Shown one piece after another: positions 33,403 to 45,431 of a stretch of DNA of 64,000 nucleotides. Origin of the DNA: Pezicula radicicola. Taxonomy: Eukaryota; Ascomycota; Leotiomycetes; Helotiales; Dermateaceae. The notes under the pieces are model-generated. The model ran no database searches and was not told the DNA's origin. It saw nothing but the letters and a program-made list of their open reading frames with translations. The position numbers and the translations under genes are program-made. Numbering within the stretch: the stretch's first letter is position 1; each line of letters starts with the position of its first letter. The stretch covers positions 1,559,295-1,623,294 of the forward strand of contig PDUO01000006.1 of NCBI GenBank assembly GCA_003008705.1, read 5' to 3'.

Positions 33403-35067
33403 GCCGTTATAGCTGCCAGCAGTGTGAATAATGACAACAAATTCTTAGCACAGGAGACTTCCCATCGTTCGGGGTATCTCGACGAAGAAGCCATTTCTTA
33501 TGCCAGGCAGAAATTAAGGGAGAGTCGGCCTCCTTTGCTTCTCCAGGCCTTTCCTCCAATCCGGATACACACAACAATCACCACTCATCAATACTGTCTT
33601 CGATATATCCATCGGGGGAGTGTGAGCACATAGATCTCTCGGTTCTCGACCCGAATCATTCTGTAATCAGTCTAAGATATGTGCCGAGCTTACACTACAA
33701 CCGTACTCCTTGATGTGACCTTCAGCACCTCGCAATCAGATGCAAGAATGTTAGCTTTGTTCAGTCTTGGTCTCATCCTTGCTGTGGAGAATTAGGGGCC
33801 AGAGTAGCTTTTTAGGGATGACCATCAACAGGGTCGGGCCGTTGAGGGATTGCTCTTCGCAGGCAATGTACTTTTCGAATACACGATTTGTCGCAGCCAG
33901 TCAAAGTATCTATATATCTTTGGAATTGCAGCATTCTTCTCCGATGGCCGTATTTCCAATGTCCAATTGCGCTGTGCGCGAACATGTATCAAGATGTGGC
34001 TTTATTACTTCCCCATCTTATTTTTTACTCACGGCAAAGTTAGCGACGGCTGACTTGCCAATTCTCTCTTCTTCCGAACATCATTACAAGGTGTCGTACC
34101 GTAGTTGGAGACACGGCTGTAAGCACCTTCGAAGTATACAGGAGCAGTGGATTATGATTTCTGGCTGTGGCTCGTATAAGCTCTATCCAAATTTGCATCA
34201 TTTGATCTCCTGTCTGAAGATCGAAACGTATCTTGTGAGTACTCGCCAGTCTCAAAATCTTTATCATCAAGCGTCCAAAGCTGATCGGTCTTGGAACTTG
34301 TTTTTGAGGTTTTGTTTTAAGTCCAGATTCAAAGTGGATGACTGACCTCCGGATAGATGCATCTATGGGTCTTACTTAGTATCTCAGCCGCGGCACCCTT
34401 GGGTATTGTACGCCGTTAAATCACAATCTGAGAACAAGAAAAATTCTCCGGCCCGCGGAACAAACCATTCTTGAACTCCTACAGCTCAACCTGACCAAAC
34501 GCGGCTGTACTACTTTACGCGATTGAAGTAATGGTTGTGAATTCTTCCCATGAACTATTGAGAGGGATGTTTAAAGCTTCTTTCTCATTAACTACTTCCC
34601 TCTTCGGCCACTGGCGTCTAGCCTGCGGGCATTCCTTTCTAAACCAGGCGGGCCATGTGTACAGTTGGTCGCATGCAGCTTCAGTTGGTAGGTCCGTCTT
34701 TCATCCGCGGGATTCGCCTTTTTATTTAGTCTCGTTTATCTCTTTTACACCAATGAACATGGTTCTCGAAAGCCATTGGCTACGGAGGTATTTCCCCTGG
34801 TGTTAATCTTGACTTACTGTGGTTTCTCGATAGCCGGGCGAGTCTGAATGCGGTCCCTCGCTTAGCTGAGTATGGTGAGGAGGGAGAAGTTTAGTTCAGT
34901 CCAGTCCAGGTGCCACGAGCTTAAGCTACATCTGGAACTGGCTGACGGCCTTGTATCCTGTGTCGTTATTTACAGAGCCCCATTTAGTAGGTAGATATAA
35001 GGTGTTGGTATTGGTATTCGATATTCAACCATCAAGGTCCTCAGGCATTTCTCAATTTCATCCCAAG
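33403..35067. other. Intergenic, no supportable gene
   Basis: A plus-strand frame at 33767-34345 (192 residues) and a minus-strand one at 34040-34270 overlap. Minus-strand reading of about 34340-34045 has stretches of plausible composition (QLWTLDDKDFETGEYSQDT) broken by a stop, so a decayed minus-strand gene is possible but unproven. Confidence 0.35.
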
Positions 35068-38000
35068 ATGGCTGCTTCGATAATCACGTTCCTAGGTTTT
35101 GTGTCTTTGTCAAATTCCCTCAGCCTTCCTGTCAATAGCACCAGAGTCCCCGGTGTTGTTCAACTTCCTGTTGCACAGCGCACCAACAATGAAACATTGT
35201 TAAATACGATTGGATCCTCATCCAAGAGGCAAACCTCTGATCCACTAGCCAATACCCAGACTGGGACGCTGTATTTGATTAGTCGTTGGTATTGACCGGC
35301 ATTACCTGAGAATCTTTACTGACAATGTCAAGTAACAATTGGGACACCACCCCAACCAGTCTCTGTTCAGATTGACACGGGCTCGTCGGACCTATGGGTC
35401 AACCCTACGTGCGCGAATGCCGGCTATTCAAGTTCGATTGCGCTGTGTAACAGTTATCCCGTCTATGACCCCAATAAATCCTCAACGGCCGAAGACACTG
35501 ACGAAGCTATGAGCTTAGAATATGGCAAGGGAGAATGTGATGGAGAATACTACACAGATGCGGTCAGTTTTGGGGGTAAGTAAAGAATTCTCAACCCAAG
35601 TTCAGCGGAGTTCGTTTTAATTTGTCCAAACAGGTGTAACTTTACTTCAACAACAGTTTGGAGTGGTCTCGACTTCATCAGATTTATCTGTAGGCATCAT
35701 GGGCATCTCGTGGGGCATTGATCTTGGAACAGACTATTTCAATGTCGTCGATCAGCTCGCCGTCCAAGGTTTTACAGCAAGCCGAGCTTTCAGCCTCAAT
35801 CTCGGAATTATAGATGCATCTCAAGGTGATTTCCCCCCTCACCCATTTGCTTTTAATCACTCACAATAGCAGGGTCCATTATTTTTGGAGGTATTGACAC
35901 TATGAAATACTACGGTGCGCTGGAGAAGCGTCCAATTATTCCTTATTGGGAAGCCCCCGACGGGGCTCCTCGCTACTGGATCTACATGAGCTCCGTAGGC
36001 ATCACAGTCCCTGGATCAAGTTCATCGAAACTATATACTGGTTCGGGTTATAATCAGGCGGTTTTCCTCGATAGTGGTGGAACTCTTTCCCGCCTGCCGA
36101 CGAATCTTGTAAACGCCATAGTTGCAGACTTTCCAGGGGCGTCATATCAAGGAAATGGTTTATATTTGGTTCCATGTAGTTATGCATCAATGGCAGGCAC
36201 CGTTGATTTTGGATTTGGGAACACTGTTATCAAAGTTCCTTATCACCAGTTCATCTGGGTAGCGGGAACCAATTTGTGTGTTTTGGGCGTAGTGGCTACC
36301 ACTGATGTTGAGTGGGTCTTGGGAGATAATTTCCTAGTACGTACCATGTCCCGAAGTCCTGTTTAGACTTCACCCCCTATTCTAGACCAAGTTATACTGA
36401 CTCCGGTGTCTACAGAGAGCCGCCTTCGGTTAGTTACCTTCCCCCTCGCCTTAATTCCCCCGAAACATAAACTCAACTTCTGTCTTCTAGTTGTTTATGA
36501 TCAGGATAATGCAAATCTCCTTCTTGCCAATGCCGCAAATTGCGGAACAAATATTGTGGCGATCGGTAGTGGCACTGATGCTGTTCCATCGATTACTGGT
36601 GCCTGCAGTGTACCAGCATCATCGACATCATCGACATCATCTTCGAGCTCTAAGACGACAAGTACTTTGTCCAGCAAGACGTCTATATCATCTAGTTCTA
36701 AGATCACCGAGGCTTCATCTAAATCTACCACATCAACCAGCTCAAGCAAAGTCTCAAGCACAAGTACATCGACTTCGAAACTATCCAGTATTCGCAGCAC
36801 CTCTAGCGACGCACCAACTACATCGAAATTCTCAAGTAGTAGCACCTCTACTATCCAAACTTCCACAACCAGGACTTCTAGCTTGAATTCATTAAGTAGC
36901 ACTAGCTCGAGCACAGTATCAAGCAGCTTGTTACGCACGAGCGCATCGAGCTCATCGAGCTCAACGCCATCAAGTATTAGCAGCAAATCCAGCACAGTAT
37001 CAACCACGTCGAAATCTTCTATCGGCAGCACCAGTTTGAGTAAAACTGTCATAACTAGTTCTTCCAGCCTACTATCCTCAAGCAGTACTAGCTTGAGCAA
37101 AGTATCAACTACGAGTGCATCGAGCTCAAAACCGTCAAGTACTACCGCCATTATTATTAGCTCAAGCACAACATCAACGAGCCCTTCCAAGAAGAGCAGC
37201 AGCTCGACTGTACTCTCAACCACGAGTTCATCGAATTCAAAACCATCAAATACCAGTAGCATTAAGATAAGTTCAAGCACAACTAAAACAACGAGTTTAA
37301 CGAGTATTTCAGATTTAAAGTCAACAAGCAGCCCTAGTTCGAGCATCTTAAAATCAGTTACAACTACAACCACGAGTGCATCTAACTCAAAACTATCTAG
37401 TACTAGTAGTATTAAGACAAGTTCAAGTACAACTAAAACAACGAGTTTAACGAGTATTTCAGACTTAAAGTTAATAAACAGCCCTAGCTCAAGCATCTCA
37501 AAACCAGTTACAACTACAACCACAAGTGCATCTAACTTAAAACTATCTAGTACTAGCAGTATTAGCACAAGTTCAAGTACAGCTAAAACAATAAGTTCAA
37601 CGCGTATTTCAGACTTAAAGTCAACAAGTAGCCCTAGCTCGAGTATCTTAAAATCAGTTACAACTACAACCACGAGCAGTAGCTCAAGTATTAAATTCTC
37701 CACGGCCTCTACATCGTCAAGGCAAAACTCCTCATCTACATCATCCTCGAAAGTTTCAGGCACTTCCACTTCAACAAAACAAACATTTTCGCCACCACAA
37801 GTCTTTGCCACCCAGTCGGGAAAAAGCACCACTTCATCAAAGTCATCCTCAACTAGCAAGAGTAGCTCTCCAGTAACGACTACAACTTCATCCAGGAGCA
37901 CTACTTCGTCGAAACTTTCTTCTACGAGTACAACAAGGAGAACCACATCTTCGTCCAGTACATCTTCTTCAACAAGCACAACAAGGAAGACTACAACATC

Positions 38001-38136
38001 TACGAAGACATCCACTTCCACTTCATCATCAACTAAAACCACCACCACCACCATGCCCGCTATAATTGCACAAAGGCACCAGCCACACCGCCGCTACGCG
38101 GTTTTCACCTCTCTATCACTCCAAATGACTTTATGA
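35068..38136 (+). CDS. Secreted aspartic protease with long Ser/Thr-rich tail
   Basis: Six exons: 35068-35284, 35333-35575, 35634-35825, 35873-36336, a 13-nt micro-exon 36416-36428, and 36491-38136; 2775 nt, 924 residues. A signal peptide is followed by a pro-region ending near SSKRQTSD. The catalytic domain (A1 family, pepsin fold) has the first active site IDTGSSDLWVNP and the second LDSGGTLSRLP, where the usual Thr/Ser after DSG is Gly. LGDNFL|RAAF|VVYDQDN near its end confirms the micro-exon. From about residue 420 a tail of roughly 500 residues is nearly all Ser, Thr and Lys, presumably O-mannosylated, with a 150-bp in-frame tandem repeat. The last 30 residues are basic without a clear GPI signal. 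Probably wall-bound or extracellular. Confidence 0.85.
37251..37700. repeat. 150-bp in-frame tandem repeat (50 residues, three copies)
   Basis: The word cagattt/cagactt-aaag recurs at 37310, 37460 and 37610, exactly 150 bp apart. Each copy encodes a unit with SISDLKS/RISDLKS, PSSSI and VTTTTTS. Copies are about 90 percent alike by eye, so the duplication is fairly young. Confidence 0.85.
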
Positions 38137-41100
38137 TCTTTTAATACCCATTGGTGTTGATACCAAAATTGTTCGGATCCTTATGTTGAGACTTTTTGCT
38201 GGCGAGGATATGACCATTCAAAGGCAACATTTTCTTTTAGACCATTGAAGCTTCTAGATTATAGACACTTCCCTATGTTAAGATTTTAATTAATGACGTT
38301 ATGACTCCCACTTAAATTTCCTGTAAAGTAGCTTTTTGTTTTGTGAAGTCAAAAATCTTTAGAAGTTCAGCCAACAAGGGCAAACCTCGTGTCGATCATG
38401 AAATAGTGGCTGAATCAGCGCAAATTATACTTATGATGATCACCGTTCATTGGCTGATCTCTTTTATTTATTGGAGTTGTGCCTAAGAATATCAAGCAAG
38501 ATGTATTTGATATGCACTTTATAGGCATGCGAATAAAAAACACTCTATTGAATCACGTAGAGGAGTGAATCATTTCTACTTTGAATCAAGAACAGGCCTT
38601 ATATCTAGTCTATAAAAAGGCACCCTTTCTTCCAGGTCAACCGCAACAAGTACCCACCTCCTAGACCAGAACACAACATCACACGAAAAAGCCAAATCAA
38701 CATCAGCCCTCAAAACAGCCCAATAGTACCCCATAGCTTCATAGGCTGCACCTACGATGGAAACGACTGGATCTGTAAAGATAGAAGAGCAATCCCATCT
38801 TTATCCGAGGGACACCAGAAACCAAACGTGGTTTCAGTCCTCCAGAACCCCATACCAACACATATAATCTTCGACTAACTCATGCTACTCAGCATAAAAA
38901 GGGGAATGAAGGAGAGATCGTTGCAGAGCGCGCTCCTGCCCCGCATCTGCCGATTAGTACTACGACGTTGAGATTGACTATTACTCGACGGGATGTAGCA
39001 TCAAGCACAATTACAACAGTTACAACTCTGTCACTAGTTAATACTGACCCTCCAATTAGTACCCACACCATCCCACTACCAACTCTACCCCCCCAATTCC
39101 CCACCTCAGCCACAAACCCCCCTTAGGAAAAATCACTCTCAAAACCACCAGATGTTACTCACCCTCCGGGTTCCCCACCCAACCCATCGACGAATCCAAC
39201 CTATCAAAAACAATCACCATCCTAACCCCTGCGCAATTCTCTAGCCTCTCCCGCAAAAGAAACTGATCGAAGATTTCAATCGAGGAATTCTGGTTCATGT
39301 AACAAGAATGAGAATATTTCGAAGCTGCTCAAGTAATCGTTTAAGAATTAGGTTATGGATTTAATGATATGCTAGTTCTTGAACTTCTTGTTTTCTATTA
39401 TTTACTGACAAATCTGCACCTAGTTTGATGAGGAGAGAGCTAGCAGGGGACAATATAGACGTACGACTTTAATTGGTGGAAGAGTTGAGACGGTTGTAGT
39501 TTATCCAGTGCCTCATACGGGGGGTGTTAATTTGGATGTTGGAATGGGTGTGAGGAGGTCGTTCGAGAAAGGGGAATAAACCTTTGTTGGGTGAGTTGGC
39601 TTGTGAGGAAGATGATGGGTTGGTGAAGGGGAAGGGTAAGAGGGTTGTTGTTGTTCCGTGTTATTAATCTGGGGCTGGGAAGAAATATGCGTTCGGTTTT
39701 TGGAGTTTGGGGGTCTTTGGATCTATTGGATTGGTGGTGGTTGTTGGGGTTATCTTTGTTTGAAGGTGTGTTTAGCTGGGGATGCTGGGTGGAGGTCATA
39801 TGGGAGGTACTGGTGGTAGGAAGGCAGGAACTTAGGAGTGGCTTTTGGGAGGAGATATTCTTATGATAGATTGATGAATTTAGCATCTTCTAATTGAACG
39901 TAGCATTGACATGTGATACATGCTTTTTATGGAATATCTTAATTATAAGCTGATGATTAACCATTTTCTAGGTATATCTTTTTTAGTTTTCATAAATGTT
40001 GAATTGGATAGGAACAGTCATGTGATCGTCCTGTTCTGGCCCCCCGCCCCTCACTACCACCACCCCACATACTACTTTCTGACAGAATACAACTCTATTC
40101 CTACCCACACACTGCTCGAAAATAATCATTCCATTCATCAATAAAGATAAGATTAGATTTGTTTCTTCATATACAAACAGTACTTATTTGCAGTCAAGCA
40201 ACCCACTCTCGGCAGATGTTGCACCACTTGTTCGGGATCTTCATACAATCCATTGTAAGATGCCCGATTCCGCATTGAAATTTTTCATGTCCGTCTCATA
40301 CGGGAGCATCCGAAGGATTAATTCTGTTGCCTGGCAGGGCAGGGCAGAGCGGGGCAGGTAAACGAGAACGAGCATCAATAATGCAAGCGAACGGCACGAC
40401 TGTAGGCGAATTTGATTCGATTCGTTGTCGGAATTCATAAGAGGTATTAATTTATTCTTGATACGTGCTCAGGGCGGGAAGGTCTTCCGTTTCGAGATCA
40501 CGGTTCGCTTCGCATTACTTAAAACTTGGTTCACTTCCTGCTTAATCATCTGTGAACCCATTCGAGAACTGAAAACAATTAGATTTGAGACGATAGGAAG
40601 AGGGCTGTATATATAGAGTCTGGCAAGGTGTTGTCTTTTTTGGAAAATGCGAAGTAAGCCCTTGGGAAAGGCTTGCGAAACATTTTCTGTTCTTGGCTGC
40701 ATTTTGTTATACACTATAAGTTTGACTTGTAGGCACCTAAAATACTTACAACGCGCTTTGGCTACTACTAATAGCTTGGTCTTTCTGTGTATATTATCAT
40801 AGACAAGTATTCTAATATTAATGCGGGACACTATAGAATTTTTAATGGATATCTACAAGGTATCATGTTAAACAATAGGTTTGCGATTAAGGTCAATGGG
40901 AATAGCAACTAAGAGAAGCTCTAGACTTAACATACCTAGGGTTCTTCCTGTATGTTTCGAGCCTAGCCTTGCCCAAAGCGCCTTTTAGGTTAGAATTGAT
41001 TCCTCTATTACTCGTGTCCAGCGCTGTACAGTACCGTACCAATAATAATTTCTTTCGACTTGTAGGCGTATCAAGAGGCAAAGTCATGACACACATGTCT

Positions 41101-42408
41101 ACATGCCGGACGCAAAGCCACAAAGCTTCTTTCAAAGCTTCTTTCCTCTCTCATGCTCCTACTCGTAGGCTGCCACCATACCGCCTGAAGTCGAAATTGA
41201 CCTTCGGGCTAAGCTTTTAAGCGAGAACCCCGCCGCAACTCTAACACCGCGCAGCCTATGGTTCCCTGTAGCTCCCTGTAGCTCCCTGTAATTCTCATTT
41301 GCACGGCCAACTCCTATTGGCAAGTTCGGCTTTACGATGTGGGCGGCTGGGAACACCACTATGGCGGAGTCTTTCTGGAGCTCAGCGTTCCGGCCCCTTT
41401 TTCTTCTTCTTGCGAACAATCTACACCAATCAACGCCACGTCGATATTGGGTAGAACTGCGTGTACTATCACGTCCTCTGGTGCAAACATTGCGCCTTCT
41501 GTATGTACGACACGGGAGGTCAAGTTACCACCATGGGCTTCTGGTACATATCGTACTTCGTAAAACAGCTGAAGCAAGGGGCAGCAAGCAGCCATAGGGC
41601 TGAGGATGGAAGCCTGGAAGGATTCCCGTAAATGCTTGGGATACAGCATGGTAGTGCCTGGCAGAGCCCGGTAGCGCTTGTTTGTGCTGTAAGTAGCCCG
41701 CCCGTAAGAGGACCGGGCACGGGGCAATTCCACCACTCCAGCACGAGAACAGCATACGAGATGATTTACACAAGTTTTAGTTGGAATTACCTAATATGCC
41801 GTGGAAGTGAGGGCGCGAAGGAGGGAAATGTGCTCGCATTGGCCAGAATGTGCCTCATTCTCCTCCTGGGGTGGCTGAGGTTCTGATTTCGCACTTCGTA
41901 TTAACCCAACGCAAACAAAGTTTCGACGGCATAGCACACTATTTCCCTCGTCCGTCGAAGCTACTGCCATCAGATGTTTTGAAAGGGCCAAAGGGTGAAA
42001 GGGTGAAAGGGTGAGAAGGTGAGAGTGGAGGCACAGACATTCCACAACAGTCAAATCGCTGGCATCGCGCATTTCCCGTCCAATAAGGTGTCATTCGGGC
42101 GTCCAGGGTCCCTTATTACAGCTGTCCCAGCTGTGAATCTTCCTTCCCCCACAGAAGATCTACGATTTGATTTGAGGTCGCGTGCGCTGTTACTGCTCTC
42201 TCTCTCTCCTTCATCTTTGTTTTTTGCAGGCGGGTTTGGTCCTTTTCTATTCTTCTCTTCCCGTCGTCGTCTTTTTGTTTTGTTCTCTCTTCTCTCTTCT
42301 TCTCTCCTCTCCTCTCCTCTCCTCTCCTCCCTTCCTCCTCCCTTTCCAACCATACATTCTTCTTTCTCTCCACGCTCATTTGTCCTCCTCCGCCCATCAC
42401 TTCGCAAC
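38137..42408. other. 4.3-kb stretch without a convincing gene
   Basis: At 38690-39860 there are hints of a broken gene: a possible start of a secreted piece (GCTYDGNDWICKDRR at about 38742), a Thr/Pro-rich piece near 38980-39120, and a membrane-like piece (VFGSIGLVVVVGVIFV, 39712-39759) directly followed by a stop. These are in different frames and may be chance. Short tandem repeats: gctccctgta-type 10-bp units at 41261-41290 (3 copies) and aagggtga 8-bp units at 41991-42014 (3 copies). GTAC palindromes at 41025-41040. Confidence 0.35.
42183..42374 (+). promoter_or_regulatory. Polypyrimidine leader of the sulfatase-fold gene
   Basis: Nearly 190 bp of C/T-dominated coding-strand sequence, including a ctcct/ctctc microsatellite at about 42300-42330, ends 35 bp before the ATG. 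CT-rich tracts before the start are common in expressed fungal genes and often mark the transcription start. Confidence 0.5.
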
Positions 42409-45400
42409 ATGAAGCCACTTTTCTTTCTGGCTGTTGCACACATTGCATCGCACCTCGGAAAGAGTCCTCTGCAGTATTCGATATTGGTCAATTCTCTTCT
42501 GTTTGCCAAGTTCATACATCTGTACAATCACCTCACGTCCCTCCGACCTCTTCTGTTCCTCCTGTACATGCCGACTTTTCTACTTGTCGATGTCGTGACT
42601 TCCATTGCTTTTTGGGTGCTCGTTCACGCCAAAGGCCATGGTTGGCTTGCGGCTGTCTTGGCATCGACTAAGGCGTTCTTCTGGTGCGCACTACTGCCAT
42701 GCGATAAAGTTTGACAGCCCTTTACTGATGGAAGTGCAGTCTGATTATGCTGGGATCCTCGTCGACCCAGATCGCATTCTACCTGGAAACTGGAGGAGAG
42801 ATCAAATGGGGCGCCGCCAGCAACTTCGCACACGATCCTGCCGGGATGAAACTACTCTTGTCAGGAGGCTTACAAGCGTTGATGGTATCTATCGTCATTG
42901 TTGCCACTGCCAGTGTTGTTTGTCAGCCTTTGTACCATGGAACTGGGAGGGTATTGTCGACAATGGTGAGAGCCATCGCAGGTCGAAACTCGGCATTGAC
43001 ACATGTCGAGCAGGGATTTATGGTAGACTTGGAGGAGTTTACAGCAATGAGGAGGAGATCTGATAACAGCACACTTGAGGGCACGGTTCTAGGCGATCTC
43101 GATGATATTGAAGGCTCTCGAGAAACACTTCTTGCCGTGGATGGAGAAGATGAACGCGCCCCACAATACGTTCCATGGTCAACTCGAATTCTGGTCCTTG
43201 CACCTATAATTACTACGTTGATTTTGCTAGCTGTACGGCCCAGGAGTCCACCCTATGCACATATGTCTGGCTCTCTTCCTTTTACTCTGTTGGAAGTCTT
43301 GGGCCCAAGTGCTCAAAACATGTGCCTTGGTGGTTACAATCCAGAGTTCATTCCATTTCCTTTACCAGGATTGATCTCCAAGGAATTTTGGGAATCGCCC
43401 AATGGTAGTTACCCTGGATGGATGCCTGTTGGGAACGATTCAATGTCTGAAGATCGAAGCCGAAAAGACACCGCAAGGCCCTCGTGGTTGCCAGACGAGA
43501 AGATACCCGGATTTGATCGATGGTATGAAGGTCCTCCAGACAAAATGAGCGAAGTCCATGCATACTTCCCAGGAAAGCCCGACGAACCAAGTTTCGAAGG
43601 TATCAACTATGACCCAGTCAGAGACCCACTCCGAATTTCCAATCTCGAACAGAACCTGCTCGAATCACTTCGCGAAAAGATGGGGAAAGTCACCATCAAG
43701 CATGTTGTCATACTCAACTTGGAGAGCATGCGTAAAGACGTTTTTCCTTTGAAGAAAGGATCACATCTCTACGACATCATAATGAAAAACCATAAGCCAG
43801 CTGATAATGCTAATGAAAAGCTTTGGGATATGACCATAAATGCCGAGACTCTTACTGGCGAAGATAGCGGGTTTTCAAAAATAGGGCGAACCGACCCCAT
43901 CGCTGGTCTTGGTGGATGGCGCAACATAAGTGAGGGGATGGGAGGCATAAACGTTGTGGGTGCTGTGACAGGAAGTACTGCGACATTCAAGAGCATGCTT
44001 GGAAGCCATTGTGGTGTTCAGCCGCTTCCAGTGGACTTTACTGTCGAGGCACATGGTCATATCTACCAGCCATGCATTCCGTCTATCCTCAAATTGTTCA
44101 ACCACAACAAAAGCTCTAGCTTGAATCAGGGCAAAGAAGTTGATCAGGCAAGCCCCCAACTTCAGAAAATCTATTAGCGAGGCTGAGACTAATTTAATGA
44201 TCTATAGACCAATACTGGCGAGTTGGACAAGAAGCACATGTCGAAGACAACCGACATGACCTCCCAGCCTTGGAAGTCAGTCTTCGTTCAGTCTATCACT
44301 GATCATTTTGACCATCAGCACGAACTCAATTATCATATGGGATTTGCCCAATCCATCGTCAAAAGTACACTTCGCGACCCGTCGTCAAAGTACTACCCAC
44401 CGACTGAAGAAGAAAGCAATTACTTTGGATATCCTGAGCGCCAGGTCAAGCCATATTTGAGGGATGTGTTTCGCGATGCCGAAGAGAATAATCAGCGTTT
44501 ATTCCTATCTCACTTTACAAGTTCTACTCATCATCCATGGGCTCTTCCTGTCGCAGCAGGTGCTAGTGTTGATTTTATGCAAAGAAATTTCTGGGGATCT
44601 GAACCGCATCTCAATAAATATTTGAACACGGTTAAATACAGTGATCAGTGGATGGGCGAAGTCATGGATATGCTCGATGAATTTAACATGGCTGATAAAA
44701 CTCTTGTTGTTTTGGTTGGCGATCAGTAAGTTCTTCCGCCAGTTTTTAAGCTAAAAGCAATGTTCTGACATGGTGTACACAGTGGCATGGCGTTTAGAGA
44801 AGACGCTAAAAGACATAGCACTTTTGAAAACGGTCACATCACCAACATGCGAGTCCCTCTCGTCTTCCACCATCCTTCTCTGCCACGAATACAACTAGCA
44901 GTAAATGCAACGGCTATTTCCATCCTGCCCACTATTCTCGATCTTCTTATCACCACCTCATCGCTTAACACAGACGACACAGCGATTGCTTCAGATCTCA
45001 TCCATCAATACGAGGGCCAGAGTTTGATCCGACCATACCGGGTAGAAAAGCATGGACGTCAAGCATGGAACATCGGAGTCTTAAATGCAGGAGGTGGTTT
45101 CCTATCCGTCGCATCAGCAGCCGTTCCATTCCGCTTAATTCTCCCCGTCTGTAAGTCAGGCGTCTACAGATTCACGTCCACCTCCTCCGATCCAAACGAA
45201 CTCCATCCATTAGAAGCATATTCGATCCCCGAACTCGCATCACGGGTTCGAAAAGAGCATAGCGAGGAAGCTGCCGAGTGGATTGTAGATGCCGAGAAAG
45301 TTGGGAAGTGGTGGGTGAAAGAGCAGAGGAGACGGTGGAGATATCATGGTGCTAGTATGCAGGATGATCGGAAACCCAGCGAGATGAGGGGGACGGGGAA

Positions 45401-45431
45401 GATTAGAAAGGAACATTGGTGGAATACTTGA
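42409..45431 (+). CDS. LtaS-like sulfatase-fold polytopic membrane protein
   Basis: Four exons: 42409-42683, 42740-44147, 44208-44725 and 44783-45431; 2850 nt, 949 residues. The N-terminal 260 residues hold about five hydrophobic segments. A large alkaline-phosphatase/sulfatase-type domain follows: VVILNLESMRKDVFP (metal/nucleophile region), TGSTATFKSMLGSHCG, SSTHHPWALP and VVLVGDHGMAF (metal ligands D and H). Layout (membrane segments then sulfatase fold) is like bacterial LtaS/phosphoglycerol transferases; fungal members are annotated as sulfatase-domain proteins and their substrate is not known to me. The nucleophile position is not clear from sequence. The second intron begins GC, not GT (44148, CAG|GCAAGC), and is needed to join VDQ to TNTGEL. 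The gene is intact. Confidence 0.82.

Noticed and set aside
33767..34345. 192-residue plus-strand frame
   Set aside because: Composition is odd (rich in Ser, Cys, Tyr), no motif, and overlapping minus-strand readings look no worse.
36501..38054. 517-residue open frame on the minus strand, rich in Val, Leu, Asp and Glu
   Set aside because: It is the mirror of the Ser/Thr repeat tail of the aspartic protease; the biased codons on the plus strand remove stops on the other strand.
39645..39886. Opposite frames of 73 and 119 residues, one hydrophobic and one Asn/Ser/Pro-rich
   Set aside because: They are mirrors of a G/T-rich stretch; a single membrane-like piece in a third frame ends at once in a stop.
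42051..42527. 158-residue minus-strand frame rich in Arg and Glu
   Set aside because: Mirror of the polypyrimidine leader and first exon of the sulfatase-fold gene.
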